Of a DNA stretch of 64,000 nt, positions 44,340-53,004 are shown in pieces; the first letter of the stretch is position 1, and the number at the start of each line of letters is the position of its first letter. The stretch is from contig CP029329.1 of NCBI GenBank assembly GCA_003129525.1, forward strand, positions 1,903,501 through 1,967,500, written 5' to 3'. Under the pieces are notes generated by a model. The model did not search any database, was not told where the DNA came from, and saw nothing but the letters and a program-made list of their open reading frames with translations. The stretch is from Clostridium beijerinckii (GTDB lineage: Bacteria; Bacillota; Clostridia; Clostridiales; Clostridiaceae). The position numbers and the translations under genes were made by a program.

Positions 44340-45815
44340 TTCCAGAGTTCCTGTAGGGGGGCGTTCTTGTACTTGATTTTCTGCCTGTCCTTTTTTGTAA
44401 TGAGTGGCATTGGAGCGAAAAAAACCGAATGACTAAAAATAATTTCCCTGTAATATAAATTTTGATTATTTTTAGTTATTGGATTTTTTGCAGCGGAAAG
44501 GACACCATTACAAAAAAGGACTTAGCAGGTAAGCCAGTACAAGATGGACCTGCCAGCACTCTTCCAACTATATTTATTTATATACTAGTGGTGGCGTGTC
44601 CAAGCCCCCCCAACCCTTGCCAGTTTACTGGCCTACTCTCTAAAGTTTCAGCATCTCAATAAACCATAAATTCAATATGCAACCTTAATATAAACATTGT
44701 GTTTCAAGATATTATTGTTTCTGTACAAGAGCCATATACTAAAATATTGATAGTTCCATAAAATAAAGCATACACTTACGTTACAGACAGAGGGGTGGAC
44801 TAATTTGAATGTACTATTGGTAAAGGACACACTATAAATTATCATTTTATTAATGGATTCGCAAATATCTCCACACCGACGCGCCCCACCGGGTACCCAA
44901 ACAATGGACTAGTCTAATGCGTACAGATTCTTATCTCATAAAAGGCTTCGAGTGTGGAGGAGACTTTTATGAGGTTAGAATTCTGTAGCTAATGACCTGT
45001 CCATTTTTGGGTGGTGGATAAGGCGCCCAAATAATTATTTAGAAATAGAACTTGTCCTTTAGAAAATGCGTATATAGGAATAGACAGAGTAACTATATAT
45101 TATCTCATATCCCAATATAGTTATTTACCTATATTGATATCTAGTTTAAATACTATATGTAGTGATATACCAAAAACTAATGGAGTGGCGCAGCCACGAG
45201 GAGCACGTAGTGTTCCTTATATATTTATTCATTGCTGCCGCAGGCTACAATAATAAGTGAGAAGTGGAAGCTATATATATTTTATTACTGTTTAGAATAT
45301 ACAATTATAACATTCATGTACTAAAAATATTGCAATCCATGAACTAGCTTCTACTTCTCTTCCTTAGGAGCGAAGCGACGTTATTGAATTACAAAAGATG
45401 GACAGAATAAAGCTATAGCTAAATTTTAAATTACATCATAACTGTAATAGCTTTATTCTGTCCATCTTAACTCCTTTGTTGAGAGAAACATTAACTATGG
45501 GATTTAAGGCGCAGCCTTTAATCCTGCCGCTACATTTAGAGCAATTGCAGAAGAAAGTGTCAATGTAATGCCAAGGAGCAGAGCGTATTGGTATTACGGA
45601 TTGACTCTTTCTGGACTTAGAGTTTAGAAGTAATTTAAAGTAAGCAGGATGGATGAGGGAAACATTAACTTACGAGTGTAACGAGCATAATCAAAAGATA
45701 TTAATTAGCTTAAGCTGAAAGGAATATAGGAGATATAGAAACTTTATTAAATGGAGTTCTTTAAAACGTAGATTTTCTTTTGCTTGAAGTATATTAATTT
45801 CTTCCTTTTAATGAT
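44340..45815 (-). repeat. Right arm of the large inverted, hairpin-rich element
   Basis: Reverse complement of this region aligns end to end with 37220-38730. It keeps the order of landmarks and the folds while many paired bases differ, for instance GTAATG/CATTAC here against GTGATG/CATCAC in the left arm. Notable stems: 44935-44973 (CTCATAAAAG/CTTTTATGAG), 45246-45342 (GAGAAGTGGAAGCTA with TAGCTTCTACTTCTC), 45395-45468, and 45560-45620 (GAAAG.GTCAAT...ATTGAC.CTTTC). Short GNA-loop hairpins (GGCGCAGCC, GCGAAGC) are frequent. No believable gene. Confidence 0.75.
45395..45468 (-). repeat. Perfect 22-bp stem in the right arm
   Basis: AAGATGGACAGAATAAAGCT plus AT (45395-45416) is perfectly complementary to 45447-45468, around a 30-nt AT-rich loop. 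The left arm has a counterpart at 37568-37637 with different bases. TAACTC rather than a T run follows, so it is not a usual terminator. Confidence 0.85.
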
Positions 45816-46149
45816 ATGAATGTATTAGATGATAACATTGATATAGGTATATAAGGAAACTTATAAATAAATACGATTATAATATAATATTTGTATGAAG
45901 ATATACTCGATTCATTAGTTAGGTTTTCAGAAAGTAGTTAACTCTAATCGAATAATTCATCTCTATCTTAAAAGTTGAAGATAAATTAATAGTAAAATTT
46001 TTTTATAAATATGACATATAGTTGTCAGGTTAAACAAAATATAATGATAATGTATTTTAAAATTACTAGGAAGAACCTTGCGAGAACGCATGCTCTAATA
46101 ATTTTGAAAACAAATGAACTATAAATTTTTATGAAAGAAGAGGAAGAAA

Positions 46150-46476
46150 ATGAAAGATATAAACTTTAGTGAAGCGGTTGAGCGTTCAGTTCAAATAAGA
46201 AAACTTTATCATCAGTTGGAATGGCAGTATCATGAAAAAGAGTGGACAGTAGAAGAGGATGCGTTAGCTTTTCTGACAGATGCTGGCTTGGTAGGCCGTC
46301 TGACAATGTCTCAGCAGGGACGGTGGCCAGCCGGAGGGAAAACTGCATCGGAATTAGAACATAAGCTTGGTGAATGTATATGGTGGCTGATTATTTTAGC
46401 TGAACGCATGAATATTGATATCAGTGAAGCTGTGGAAAAATTCTTATCCAAAACTGAAAAACATTTAGGAGATTAG
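46150..46476 (+). CDS. MazG-like nucleotide pyrophosphohydrolase
   Basis: A 108-residue all-alpha NTP-pyrophosphatase-like protein. EEDALAFLTDAGLVGRLTMS and ELEHKLGECIWWLIILAERM correspond to the two metal-binding helices; the second has Glu where relatives usually have Asp (GECIWW). Such enzymes remove abnormal or signalling nucleotides and appear in phages and defence islands. Its composition is richer in G and C than the surrounding DNA, suggesting separate acquisition. GAAGAGG lies upstream of the ATG. A bidirectional terminator follows. Confidence 0.75.
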   Translation: MKDINFSEAVERSVQIRKLYHQLEWQYHEKEWTVEEDALAFLTDAGLVGRLTMSQQGRWPAGGKTASELEHKLGECIWWLIILAERMNIDISEAVEKFLSKTEKHLGD

Positions 46477-46520
46477 TATAAACAATTAGATTTAAAATAA
46501 ACTAAAATGCAAATTGACTT

Positions 46521-46560
46521 AAAGGCGATAAACATTTAAAACAAAACGTTTATCGCCTTT
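46521..46560. terminator. Bidirectional terminator
   Basis: AAAGGCGATAAAC and GTTTATCGCCTTT form a perfect 13-bp stem between convergent genes (MazG-like plus, YvrJ minus). Confidence 0.85.
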
Positions 46561-46562
46561 AT

Positions 46563-46760
46563 TCAAGCTACTTTATGAGAATCATCACTAGAATCCACAT
46601 CTAGAGCCACTCCAAGCTTTGCTGATATTATGGTATTTAATTTATTAATTGAAGATGATAGACTACTAATTTGTTTTTCTAAGCGGATTAGCAAATACGC
46701 TGCTACAACAACAGGAAAACCGTTATTAACTATCAAGTTCATTAATTCATTCACTTCCAT
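46563..46760 (-). CDS. YvrJ family protein
   Basis: A 65-residue protein with one N-terminal membrane segment (LIVNNGFPVVVAAYLLIRLE) and a coiled-coil tail (KQISSLSSSINKLNTIISAK), the standard plan of YvrJ proteins. These are often found next to holins, sigma factors and amidases on clostridial phages and plasmids, as here with the sigma factor and endolysin further right. The ATG at 46760 is chosen because GGGAGGTGA lies upstream; an ATG at 46778 overlaps that site. Confidence 0.8.
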   Translation of the reverse strand: MEVNELMNLIVNNGFPVVVAAYLLIRLEKQISSLSSSINKLNTIISAKLGVALDVDSSDDSHKVA

Positions 46761-46859
46761 AAATTCATCACCTCCCATAAGGGATATATGAGAAAAAGCA
46801 TATTATTTTATAAACCAATTAAAATATTATTAATATTATTATAAACATTAAAAAATCAT

Positions 46860-47390
46860 TTATTGTTGGCTACCACCATTAATTATATGTTCATAGTAAT
46901 GAGCAATAGCTAAATCTACTATGGTACTAACATAAGCATTCAATTCAGGATGAATGCTTTTAAGTTCATTAATTTTTCTAACTGTAGAGGCTCTAAGCAT
47001 ATAGGTTCTTTTTATATCCAAGTACTCTCCATTAATAGGTGGAGCCATACCATTTACTATAGGAGCTTTTCTATTATCATTTAAGAGATTATTTTTGTTA
47101 GATTTAGATTTATTATTTGAAGGGGTAGATGATATACTTTGTTCATTGGTATATGAAATATTAAAGTCTACAGTTTCATTGACTATATTAGAAGTAGTAT
47201 CAACATTGCTTTTATTTTCAATATTAGTTGTAACATCAGGTTTAGTTTCATTTATAGAATCATCATCAAACGAAAATGACGAAATACATTCTCCAGTCAC
47301 AATTGGTTCAGAGGTAAAGCTGCAAACGTCAAGATCCTCTTCAGCTGCAAAATCATTTTTAGGTATTTCATTTTGTTTTCTTCTTGCCAT
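46860..47390 (-). CDS. Ribbon-helix-helix DNA-binding protein with long disordered N-terminus
   Basis: A 176-residue protein. Residues 1-120 are polar and low-complexity (Ser, Asn, Asp), while the C-terminus DIKRTYMLRASTVRKINELK and ELNAYVSTIVDLAIAHYYEH fits a ribbon-helix-helix fold like those of plasmid-encoded partition or copy-control proteins. No ParA lies in view. GGAG precedes the ATG. Its upstream region holds direct and inverted repeats (47460-47628) that could be its binding sites. Confidence 0.6.
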   Translation of the reverse strand: MARRKQNEIPKNDFAAEEDLDVCSFTSEPIVTGECISSFSFDDDSINETKPDVTTNIENKSNVDTTSNIVNETVDFNISYTNEQSISSTPSNNKSKSNKNNLLNDNRKAPIVNGMAPPINGEYLDIKRTYMLRASTVRKINELKSIHPELNAYVSTIVDLAIAHYYEHIINGGSQQ

Positions 47391-47459
47391 AAGTATTCTC
47401 CTTTATTAATATTTATTGGAAACTCGACTCATATTCATTCGCTGAGTAAGTTCGAGGAA

Positions 47460-47628
47460 CCAAATATAAAATGCCCACAGGGAAAGTTCATGTTTCCAAA
47501 TATAAAATTTGGACATTCACTTTTGGACTATCACTTAGGATATATGACTAAATGGAGCATATTCTAATATTGCAAAGAATATATATGGTTTACAATAAAT
47601 ATGGTAATATTCTTCACCATATTACCAT
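47460..47628. repeat. Operator- or iteron-like repeats upstream of the RHH gene
   Basis: CCAAATATAAAAT occurs at 47460-47472 and 47496-47508; ATGGTAATAT (47601-47610) and ATATTACCAT (47619-47628) form a perfect 10-bp inverted repeat, and AATATTCTTC occurs twice around it. The stretch 47391-47788 contains no gene. It could be an autoregulatory or centromere-like site. Confidence 0.45.
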
Positions 47629-47788
47629 AAATATTCTTCAGAATATGCGCCAAAAATGCAGGCTGAGAGGGTATTGCTATAAAAATATTACTTAATTTAA
47701 TGTTATGTTACACTACAAAACATATATCCATAATAGCAGCTGTTTAATTTTTAGATCTGCAAATAGATTATTGGAGTGTGTTGTAAAA

Positions 47789-48031
47789 ATGATTAGAAAT
47801 GAAATTAAAATTAATTTAGAAGAAGGAGAAGTATTTGATAAAAAGCAAATAGCCCTAGCAATTAGAAATTCTACTTTCAATGATGAGCTTAGATGTTCTT
47901 TACTTGATGATGGGATACTTAATAAATGTGAAGGGTGTAGCCTTAGATATATTTGTGATGGAATTGATCAAGTTGTTGATAGTTATGTGGACAAAACTAC
48001 TGAGGTTGTGAATAATTTTAATTTTGAATAA
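47789..48031 (+). CDS. Hypothetical protein, 80 aa, with Cys cluster
   Basis: Not recognised. MIRNEIKINLEEGEVFDKKQ leads to LRCSLLDDGILNKCEGCSLR and YICDGIDQVVDS, placing four Cys (C-x11-C-x2-C-x5-C) that could bind zinc or a cluster. No membrane segment. The ATG at 47789 lies after GGAG; the frame remains open upstream but without a ribosome site. A hairpin follows its stop. Confidence 0.5.
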   Translation: MIRNEIKINLEEGEVFDKKQIALAIRNSTFNDELRCSLLDDGILNKCEGCSLRYICDGIDQVVDSYVDKTTEVVNNFNFE

Positions 48032-48065
48032 GTGAATAAAATATTGATATTGCTATTATAAAAAT

Positions 48066-48095
48066 AACAGCTCCAAGGATAAATTTGGAGCTGTT
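48066..48095 (+). terminator. Hairpin terminator
   Basis: AACAGCTCCAA and TTGGAGCTGTT form an 11-bp stem, 34 bp after the stop. The T run is weak. The following 350 bp, up to the promoter at 48388, is AT-rich without a visible gene. Confidence 0.65.
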
Positions 48096-48387
48096 AAGTT
48101 TTATAATTTTAGGTAGAAAAAGTACGAATCAATATTTCTTATAAACCTAGAGTTCGTGGATTTGAATTTTAGTGTGTTTTATAGCCTCTTTGAAGGCTTT
48201 ATTTTATGGGGTTTTAAGATTTGTTGATTTTATTTTATCATGTAATATCATAAAAAATAACTGTGCTGTGTTATTAAAAGTATAACTTATTTAATTGATT
48301 AGATAATAAGTTAAAAATTAGTAAGTGATTAAACATTTAGAGATTTGTACATATTATATATAGATTAAAATTTTAATATACAAATTT

Positions 48388-48429
48388 GTGTCCCAAATAT
48401 TGATTTAGTGTCCCGAAGCGTGATATAAT
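48388..48429 (+). promoter_or_regulatory. Promoter with paired GTGTCCC operator for the ATPase/protease pair
   Basis: TTGATT (48400-48405), 18 bp, TATAAT (48424-48429). GTGTCCC occurs at 48388-48394 and 48408-48414, exactly 20 bp apart, bracketing the -35. Two turns of helix apart is what a cooperative repressor or activator would need. The ATPase C-terminus has a helix-turn-helix that could bind here. Confidence 0.6.
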
Positions 48430-48449
48430 AAATTAGGAGGTGACTGATT

Positions 48450-49487
48450 ATGAAGAAAAAAAACATACTAAATTTAATAAAATATTATGCTGAAAAAAAC
48501 GATGCTGGATTTAGAGATGAAGCATATGAAATAGCAAGATATTTTGATGGGATTGGAAATTATCAGTTAGCTGAATATATAATGGCATTAATGTCGAATA
48601 CTAATACTTTCGTTCCTCAAATAAATGATAATGATTCTAGTTTTTTTAGGAGAGTAGAGTATGGTAGTGATTCGTTACCATTACCAGAAGCTATTAAAGA
48701 TGATGTTGTTGGGATAGTAAATGCAATTGGACATAATGCTGGTATTAATAAATTTTTGTTTGAAGGTGCACCAGGTACCGGAAAAACTGAAACTGCAAAG
48801 CAGATTGCACGAATATTAGAAAGAGATTTATTTATGGTGGATTTTGATTCTATCGTGGATAGTAAACTTGGTCAGACATCTAAAAATATTGCCTCTCTTT
48901 TTGAAGAGATTCGTAATTTTTCACATCCTGAAAAAGTAATTATTTTATTCGATGAAATCGATGCAATAGCTATTGATAGAATTAATTCAAATGATTTGCG
49001 TGAAATGGGTAGAGCTACATCATCAGTATTAAAAGGAATGGATAGCTTAAATGAAAATATAGTTTTAATTGCAACAACAAATTTATTTGATGCATTTGAC
49101 AAAGCTTTGACTAGAAGATTTGATTCGATTATTAACTTTAATAGGTATAAGAGAGAAGATCTGATTGAAATTGGAGAATCAATATTGAATGAATTATTAG
49201 TTAAGTTTAAATTTGCTGGAAGAAATATGAGGTTGTTTAAAAAAATAATTAGTCTTATGGACACAATACCTTACCCTGGAGAACTTAAAAATCTTTTAAA
49301 GACAGCTATTGCTTTTAGTAATCCGAGTAATGAATATGATTATTTAAAAAGATTATATAATAGTGCTAATAAAAATAATTTAGAAATGAATTTAAAAGAA
49401 CTTCAAACTGAAGGGTTTACCACTAGAGAAATAGAGATATTGACGGGAGTTTCTAAAAGTCAAGTTTCTAGAGAATTAAAGGAGTGA
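48450..49487 (+). CDS. ietA: AAA ATPase of an IetAS-like defence pair
   Basis: A 345-residue AAA+ ATPase. Walker A GAPGTGKT (106-113), Walker B ILFDEID (165-171), sensor 1 ATTN (208-211) and arginine finger RRF (222-224) are all present. The C-terminus FTTREIEILTGVSKSQVSRE looks like a helix-turn-helix. The subtilase gene begins four bases after its stop, with its ribosome site inside the ATPase end, as in IetA/IetS phage-defence pairs, where the ATPase and protease act together. GGAGGTGA precedes the ATG. The gene symbol rests on this arrangement and motifs only. Confidence 0.75.
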   Translation: MKKKNILNLIKYYAEKNDAGFRDEAYEIARYFDGIGNYQLAEYIMALMSNTNTFVPQINDNDSSFFRRVEYGSDSLPLPEAIKDDVVGIVNAIGHNAGINKFLFEGAPGTGKTETAKQIARILERDLFMVDFDSIVDSKLGQTSKNIASLFEEIRNFSHPEKVIILFDEIDAIAIDRINSNDLREMGRATSSVLKGMDSLNENIVLIATTNLFDAFDKALTRRFDSIINFNRYKREDLIEIGESILNELLVKFKFAGRNMRLFKKIISLMDTIPYPGELKNLLKTAIAFSNPSNEYDYLKRLYNSANKNNLEMNLKELQTEGFTTREIEILTGVSKSQVSRELKE

Positions 49488-49491
49488 TTAG

Positions 49492-51714
49492 ATGAATGAA
49501 CTTTTACAATTAAAGGGGACATTTGAACAAAAATCAAGTAATTCAAGGCCAGGCGCACCTGAATTGCCATCCCAAACAACAGTAAAAGTTGAACAATTGG
49601 AAAAGCTTAAGAATGATTTAGAGACTTTAAAAGAATTTTGGAGTAAAGATAAAATCCTCAATGGAGCGCTCGTAAGTGTTTTTTATATAGACGTTATTGC
49701 TAAAAGTAGAAGAATATCAGGAACATTAACAAAGAGTTCTATCACTGCAAATAGTTCTATAGTTGGAGCTAAGTTTTCTAAATCAGATAAAATAAAGCAC
49801 ATAATTACTCACTATGTGAGTTTGGAAATGTTAAATGAGTCTATAGAAAGATACAAAAAGAGTATAACTGTTTTGAAAAAACAATTTAATGGTGTTATTA
49901 CTAGCGAGGATGTTAAGAAATTAAATCAGAAAAAGATATTGTATGACAATAGTTTAATAGCAAAGACAAATTTTTTAAAAATAATTGTTGATGCTCATTA
50001 TGTTGAAAAATTTTCTATTGTTATGCAAGAAGAGGAATTGAAAGAAAACTCAATTATTACAATTTATAAGACTAATACAGATACAATTGAGCTTATGGAC
50101 AAAATAGGAATTAATCTTCTCTCTGCAAGATTGATTGATGATACTACAATGTTATTAACACCAGACCAATTAGCAATTTTAAAGCAAAAAGCACCATATT
50201 TGATATCTATGGCTATAAGTGATATTTCAAAATTAACAAAAACAGATTTTGAAAATATTAATAGAGAAACTATTAATATTCCAAGTCCTAAAAATGAACC
50301 AACTATCGGGGTTATAGATACAATGTTTGATGAAAATGTATATTTTTCTGAATGGGTTAATTTTAAAAATATGGTTAGCAGTGATATAGAATTATCACAA
50401 GATGATTATTTTCATGGAACTGCTGTTTCATCAATTATTGTAGATGGGGCATCAATTAATCCTGATTTAGATGATGGTTGTGGAAGATTTAAAGTTAGAC
50501 ATTTTGGTGTAGCATCTGGAAAAAATTTCAGTTCATTTTCTATTCTACGATCTATTAAGGAAATTATTACTTCTAATAAAGATATAAAAGTATGGAATTT
50601 ATCATTAGGTTCACCTATAGAAGTTAATCCTAATTTTATATCACCAGAAGCAGCTATTTTAGATAAAATCCAATATGAAAATGATGTTATTTTTATCATT
50701 GCAGGAACAAATAAAAATTCAATGAATAAAACAGTAAAAGCTATAGGGGCACCAGCTGATTCTATAAATTCACTAGTCATTAATTCTGTAGATTTTGAAA
50801 ATAAACCTGCCACATATTCAAGAGAAGGTCCAGTGTTATCTTTTTTTACTAAGCCAGATGTTAGTTATTATGGAGGAGATGGCAAGAAAAAAATAAGAGT
50901 ATGTACATCTATGGGAGAGGTATTTGTAGCAGGAACTTCATTTGCAGCGCCATGGATTTCAAGAAAAATGTCTTATTTAATTGATGTTTTAGGATTAAGT
51001 AGAGAGGTAGCAAAGGCATTAATAATAAATTCAGCTACTGGATGGCATCCTCAAACAATATCTCCTTCAGTAATTGGACATGGTGTTATTCCTAAAAAAA
51101 TTGATGACATATTAAAATCACCTAATGATGAAATTCGTTTTATATTGTCTGGAGTATCAGAAAAGTATGATACATATAATTATAATTTGCCTGTTCCAAT
51201 TGATAAAGAGAAACACCCTTTTATTGCGAAAGCAACTATGTGTTATTTCCCTTATTGTTCAAGGAGTCAAGGAGTAGATTATACTAATACAGAACTTGAT
51301 ATGTATTTTGGGCGAATTAATGGAAATGAAATAAAATCTATAAATAATAATCAACAATGTACAGATGGTAATCATTATTTATATGAAGGAAATGCACGGA
51401 AATTTTATAGAAAATGGGATAATGTGAAACACATTATAGAATTTGCTAAAAATAATAAACCTAAAAAGGTCTATGATAAAGGTATCTGGGGAATTAGTAT
51501 AAAAACAAAAGAACGTCTTGAAGAAAAATTTGGAGATGGAATTAAGTTTGGCATTGTTGTTACGTTGAAAGAAATAAATGGTGTTAATAGAATAGAAGAC
51601 TTTATTAGAAATTGTTCATTGAGAGGATGGTTAATAAATAAAATAGATATTGATAATAGAATTGATATTTATAACATAGCTGAAGAAAATATTGATTTTG
51701 ATGATGTGTTTTAA
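49492..51714 (+). CDS. ietS: Subtilisin-like serine protease of an IetAS-like defence pair
   Basis: A 740-residue cytosolic S8 protease without a signal peptide. The triad is complete: D276 in TIGVIDTMFD, H308 in YFHGTAVSSI and S483 in AGTSFAAPWIS; the oxyanion Asn is in FIIAGTNKNS. The first 265 residues are a non-catalytic region of strands and helices, and about 200 residues follow the catalytic domain. It pairs with the AAA ATPase upstream. In IetAS the protease is thought to be released against the cell upon infection. Length and order suit that family. Confidence 0.78.
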   Translation: MNELLQLKGTFEQKSSNSRPGAPELPSQTTVKVEQLEKLKNDLETLKEFWSKDKILNGALVSVFYIDVIAKSRRISGTLTKSSITANSSIVGAKFSKSDKIKHIITHYVSLEMLNESIERYKKSITVLKKQFNGVITSEDVKKLNQKKILYDNSLIAKTNFLKIIVDAHYVEKFSIVMQEEELKENSIITIYKTNTDTIELMDKIGINLLSARLIDDTTMLLTPDQLAILKQKAPYLISMAISDISKLTKTDFENINRETINIPSPKNEPTIGVIDTMFDENVYFSEWVNFKNMVSSDIELSQDDYFHGTAVSSIIVDGASINPDLDDGCGRFKVRHFGVASGKNFSSFSILRSIKEIITSNKDIKVWNLSLGSPIEVNPNFISPEAAILDKIQYENDVIFIIAGTNKNSMNKTVKAIGAPADSINSLVINSVDFENKPATYSREGPVLSFFTKPDVSYYGGDGKKKIRVCTSMGEVFVAGTSFAAPWISRKMSYLIDVLGLSREVAKALIINSATGWHPQTISPSVIGHGVIPKKIDDILKSPNDEIRFILSGVSEKYDTYNYNLPVPIDKEKHPFIAKATMCYFPYCSRSQGVDYTNTELDMYFGRINGNEIKSINNNQQCTDGNHYLYEGNARKFYRKWDNVKHIIEFAKNNKPKKVYDKGIWGISIKTKERLEEKFGDGIKFGIVVTLKEINGVNRIEDFIRNCSLRGWLINKIDIDNRIDIYNIAEENIDFDDVF

Positions 51715-51807
51715 TTAATATTTTGATTTAATAGACAGTGAGGTATTTGAAGAAAATTGAAATCTTATGAAGAAGAAAAACAGGAATATATCTAGAATGG
51801 AATAGAT

Positions 51808-51990
51808 GTGACCAAGCCAATTAGTATGGTTAATGTAGATAAAAACATCTTAGAAGAAGTAACATCTAAAGCGTGTGATAAAGAATATTTAATAGCTAGA
51901 TATTTAAGGTTACCATATGATGAGTTGCCAGAAGAATTGTGGGAAAATGTGAAAGGAAAAAATGATAAATATTTAAGCAAAAGTATATAA
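51808..51990 (+). CDS. Hypothetical small protein, 60 aa
   Basis: Not recognised. GTG at 51808 opens MTKPISMVNVDKNILEEVTS, then KACDKEYLIARYLRLPYDEL and PEELWENVKGKNDKYL. Helical and charged, no membrane segment. An ATG at 51826 is also possible. The ribosome site is weak. It lies between the protease and a terminator shared with the sigma factor. Confidence 0.35.
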   Translation: MTKPISMVNVDKNILEEVTSKACDKEYLIARYLRLPYDELPEELWENVKGKNDKYLSKSI

Positions 51991-52123
51991 TATAAGCTTG
52001 ATTAAAGTATAAAAATAATTTATTAAAAGTACATTTTAGAAGGTAATGTAAATAAATATTAATAGTATTTATTTATAATTGATTTTAAAATTCCTAAATA
52101 ATTGTTTACAATACACTAGACTA

Positions 52124-52156
52124 AAAAAATCCAAGGCATATTAGCCTTGGATTTTT
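52124..52156. terminator. Bidirectional terminator overlapping the sigma-factor gene end
   Basis: AAAAAATCCAAGGC and GCCTTGGATTTTTT enclose ATATTA. The minus-strand sigma gene ends inside it (stop at 52141-52143). Confidence 0.9.
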
Positions 52157-52743
52157 TGAGCATTAGAATTTTGATAATATAGAGAAATATTATTGAATAT
52201 CTTTTTTAAAATAGTTTTCTTTTTTACAATAGCAGTAGAGTAACACATATTTTTAAGATAAGCATAGTCTTTAACTGTATTACTTTTAAAGAATACAAAA
52301 TTTATAAAATCCATTTCCTCTTCATTTAAATTCTTAAGAGCCAGCCTTAAATCTTGGAAGTCACACATTTCACATAATGAAATTTCAGTGGAGATTTCAT
52401 CTGAAGGAAATTCTTTTTCAACATCATCATGTAGGCTTAATGCATCACTACCTTCTGTAGATCTTCTGGTTTTAATTCTTTTGATTAAATCTCCTATATT
52501 ATTTTTAATAGCATTAGTAGCATAGGCAACGAATCTATGCTTTTCTAAATTGTACATGGAAACACATTTGAAAAGGGATTTATAACATTCATTCTGTATA
52601 TCTTGTATGTCATAACTATCAATAAAGGTTCGTTTAGAAATATTGTAGATTAAAGGTCTAAATTCTGTAGCGAGTTTTTCTTTTGCTGCTTCATCATTAT
52701 TTTTACATTTGGTAACTAAAGCTTCAATATAATCAAAATCCAT
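52141..52743 (-). CDS. Sigma-70-family factor (ECF/UviA-like)
   Basis: A 200-residue sigma factor. Region 2: LATEFRPLIYNISKRTFIDS, then YDIQDIQNECYKSLFKCVSM and FVAYATNAIKNNIGDLIKRI. Region 4: LNEEEMDFINFVFFKSNTVK followed by a degenerate helix-turn-helix (MCYSTAIVKKKTILKK). The size and composition recall the clostridial TcdR/BotR/UviA group, which control toxins or bacteriocin release. AAGGAGG lies before the ATG. It is divergent from an amidase endolysin across 261 bp, which supports a lysis or release role; that is inferred. Confidence 0.75.
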   Translation of the reverse strand: MDFDYIEALVTKCKNNDEAAKEKLATEFRPLIYNISKRTFIDSYDIQDIQNECYKSLFKCVSMYNLEKHRFVAYATNAIKNNIGDLIKRIKTRRSTEGSDALSLHDDVEKEFPSDEISTEISLCEMCDFQDLRLALKNLNEEEMDFINFVFFKSNTVKDYAYLKNMCYSTAIVKKKTILKKIFNNISLYYQNSNAQKIQG

Positions 52744-53004
52744 ATAAACCTCCTTTTTAAGTAAGAGTTATGAATAGAACTAATTAATTTACATATATTG
52801 TGTTTGTTGTTAAATTTACCTCTACATATAGTATATATGGCTAAACGACATATAACTTATATAGAAATAGAAAATTAATTAAGTTTATGTTGTTTTAGAG
52901 TATTTGTTTAAAGTTCTTAATTGCAGCATAGCTGCATTTTTTAAAGGTGTATAACTTAGGTGTAAATGCAAAAAAATTAAAGATTATAAAGGAGATGCGT
53001 AAAA

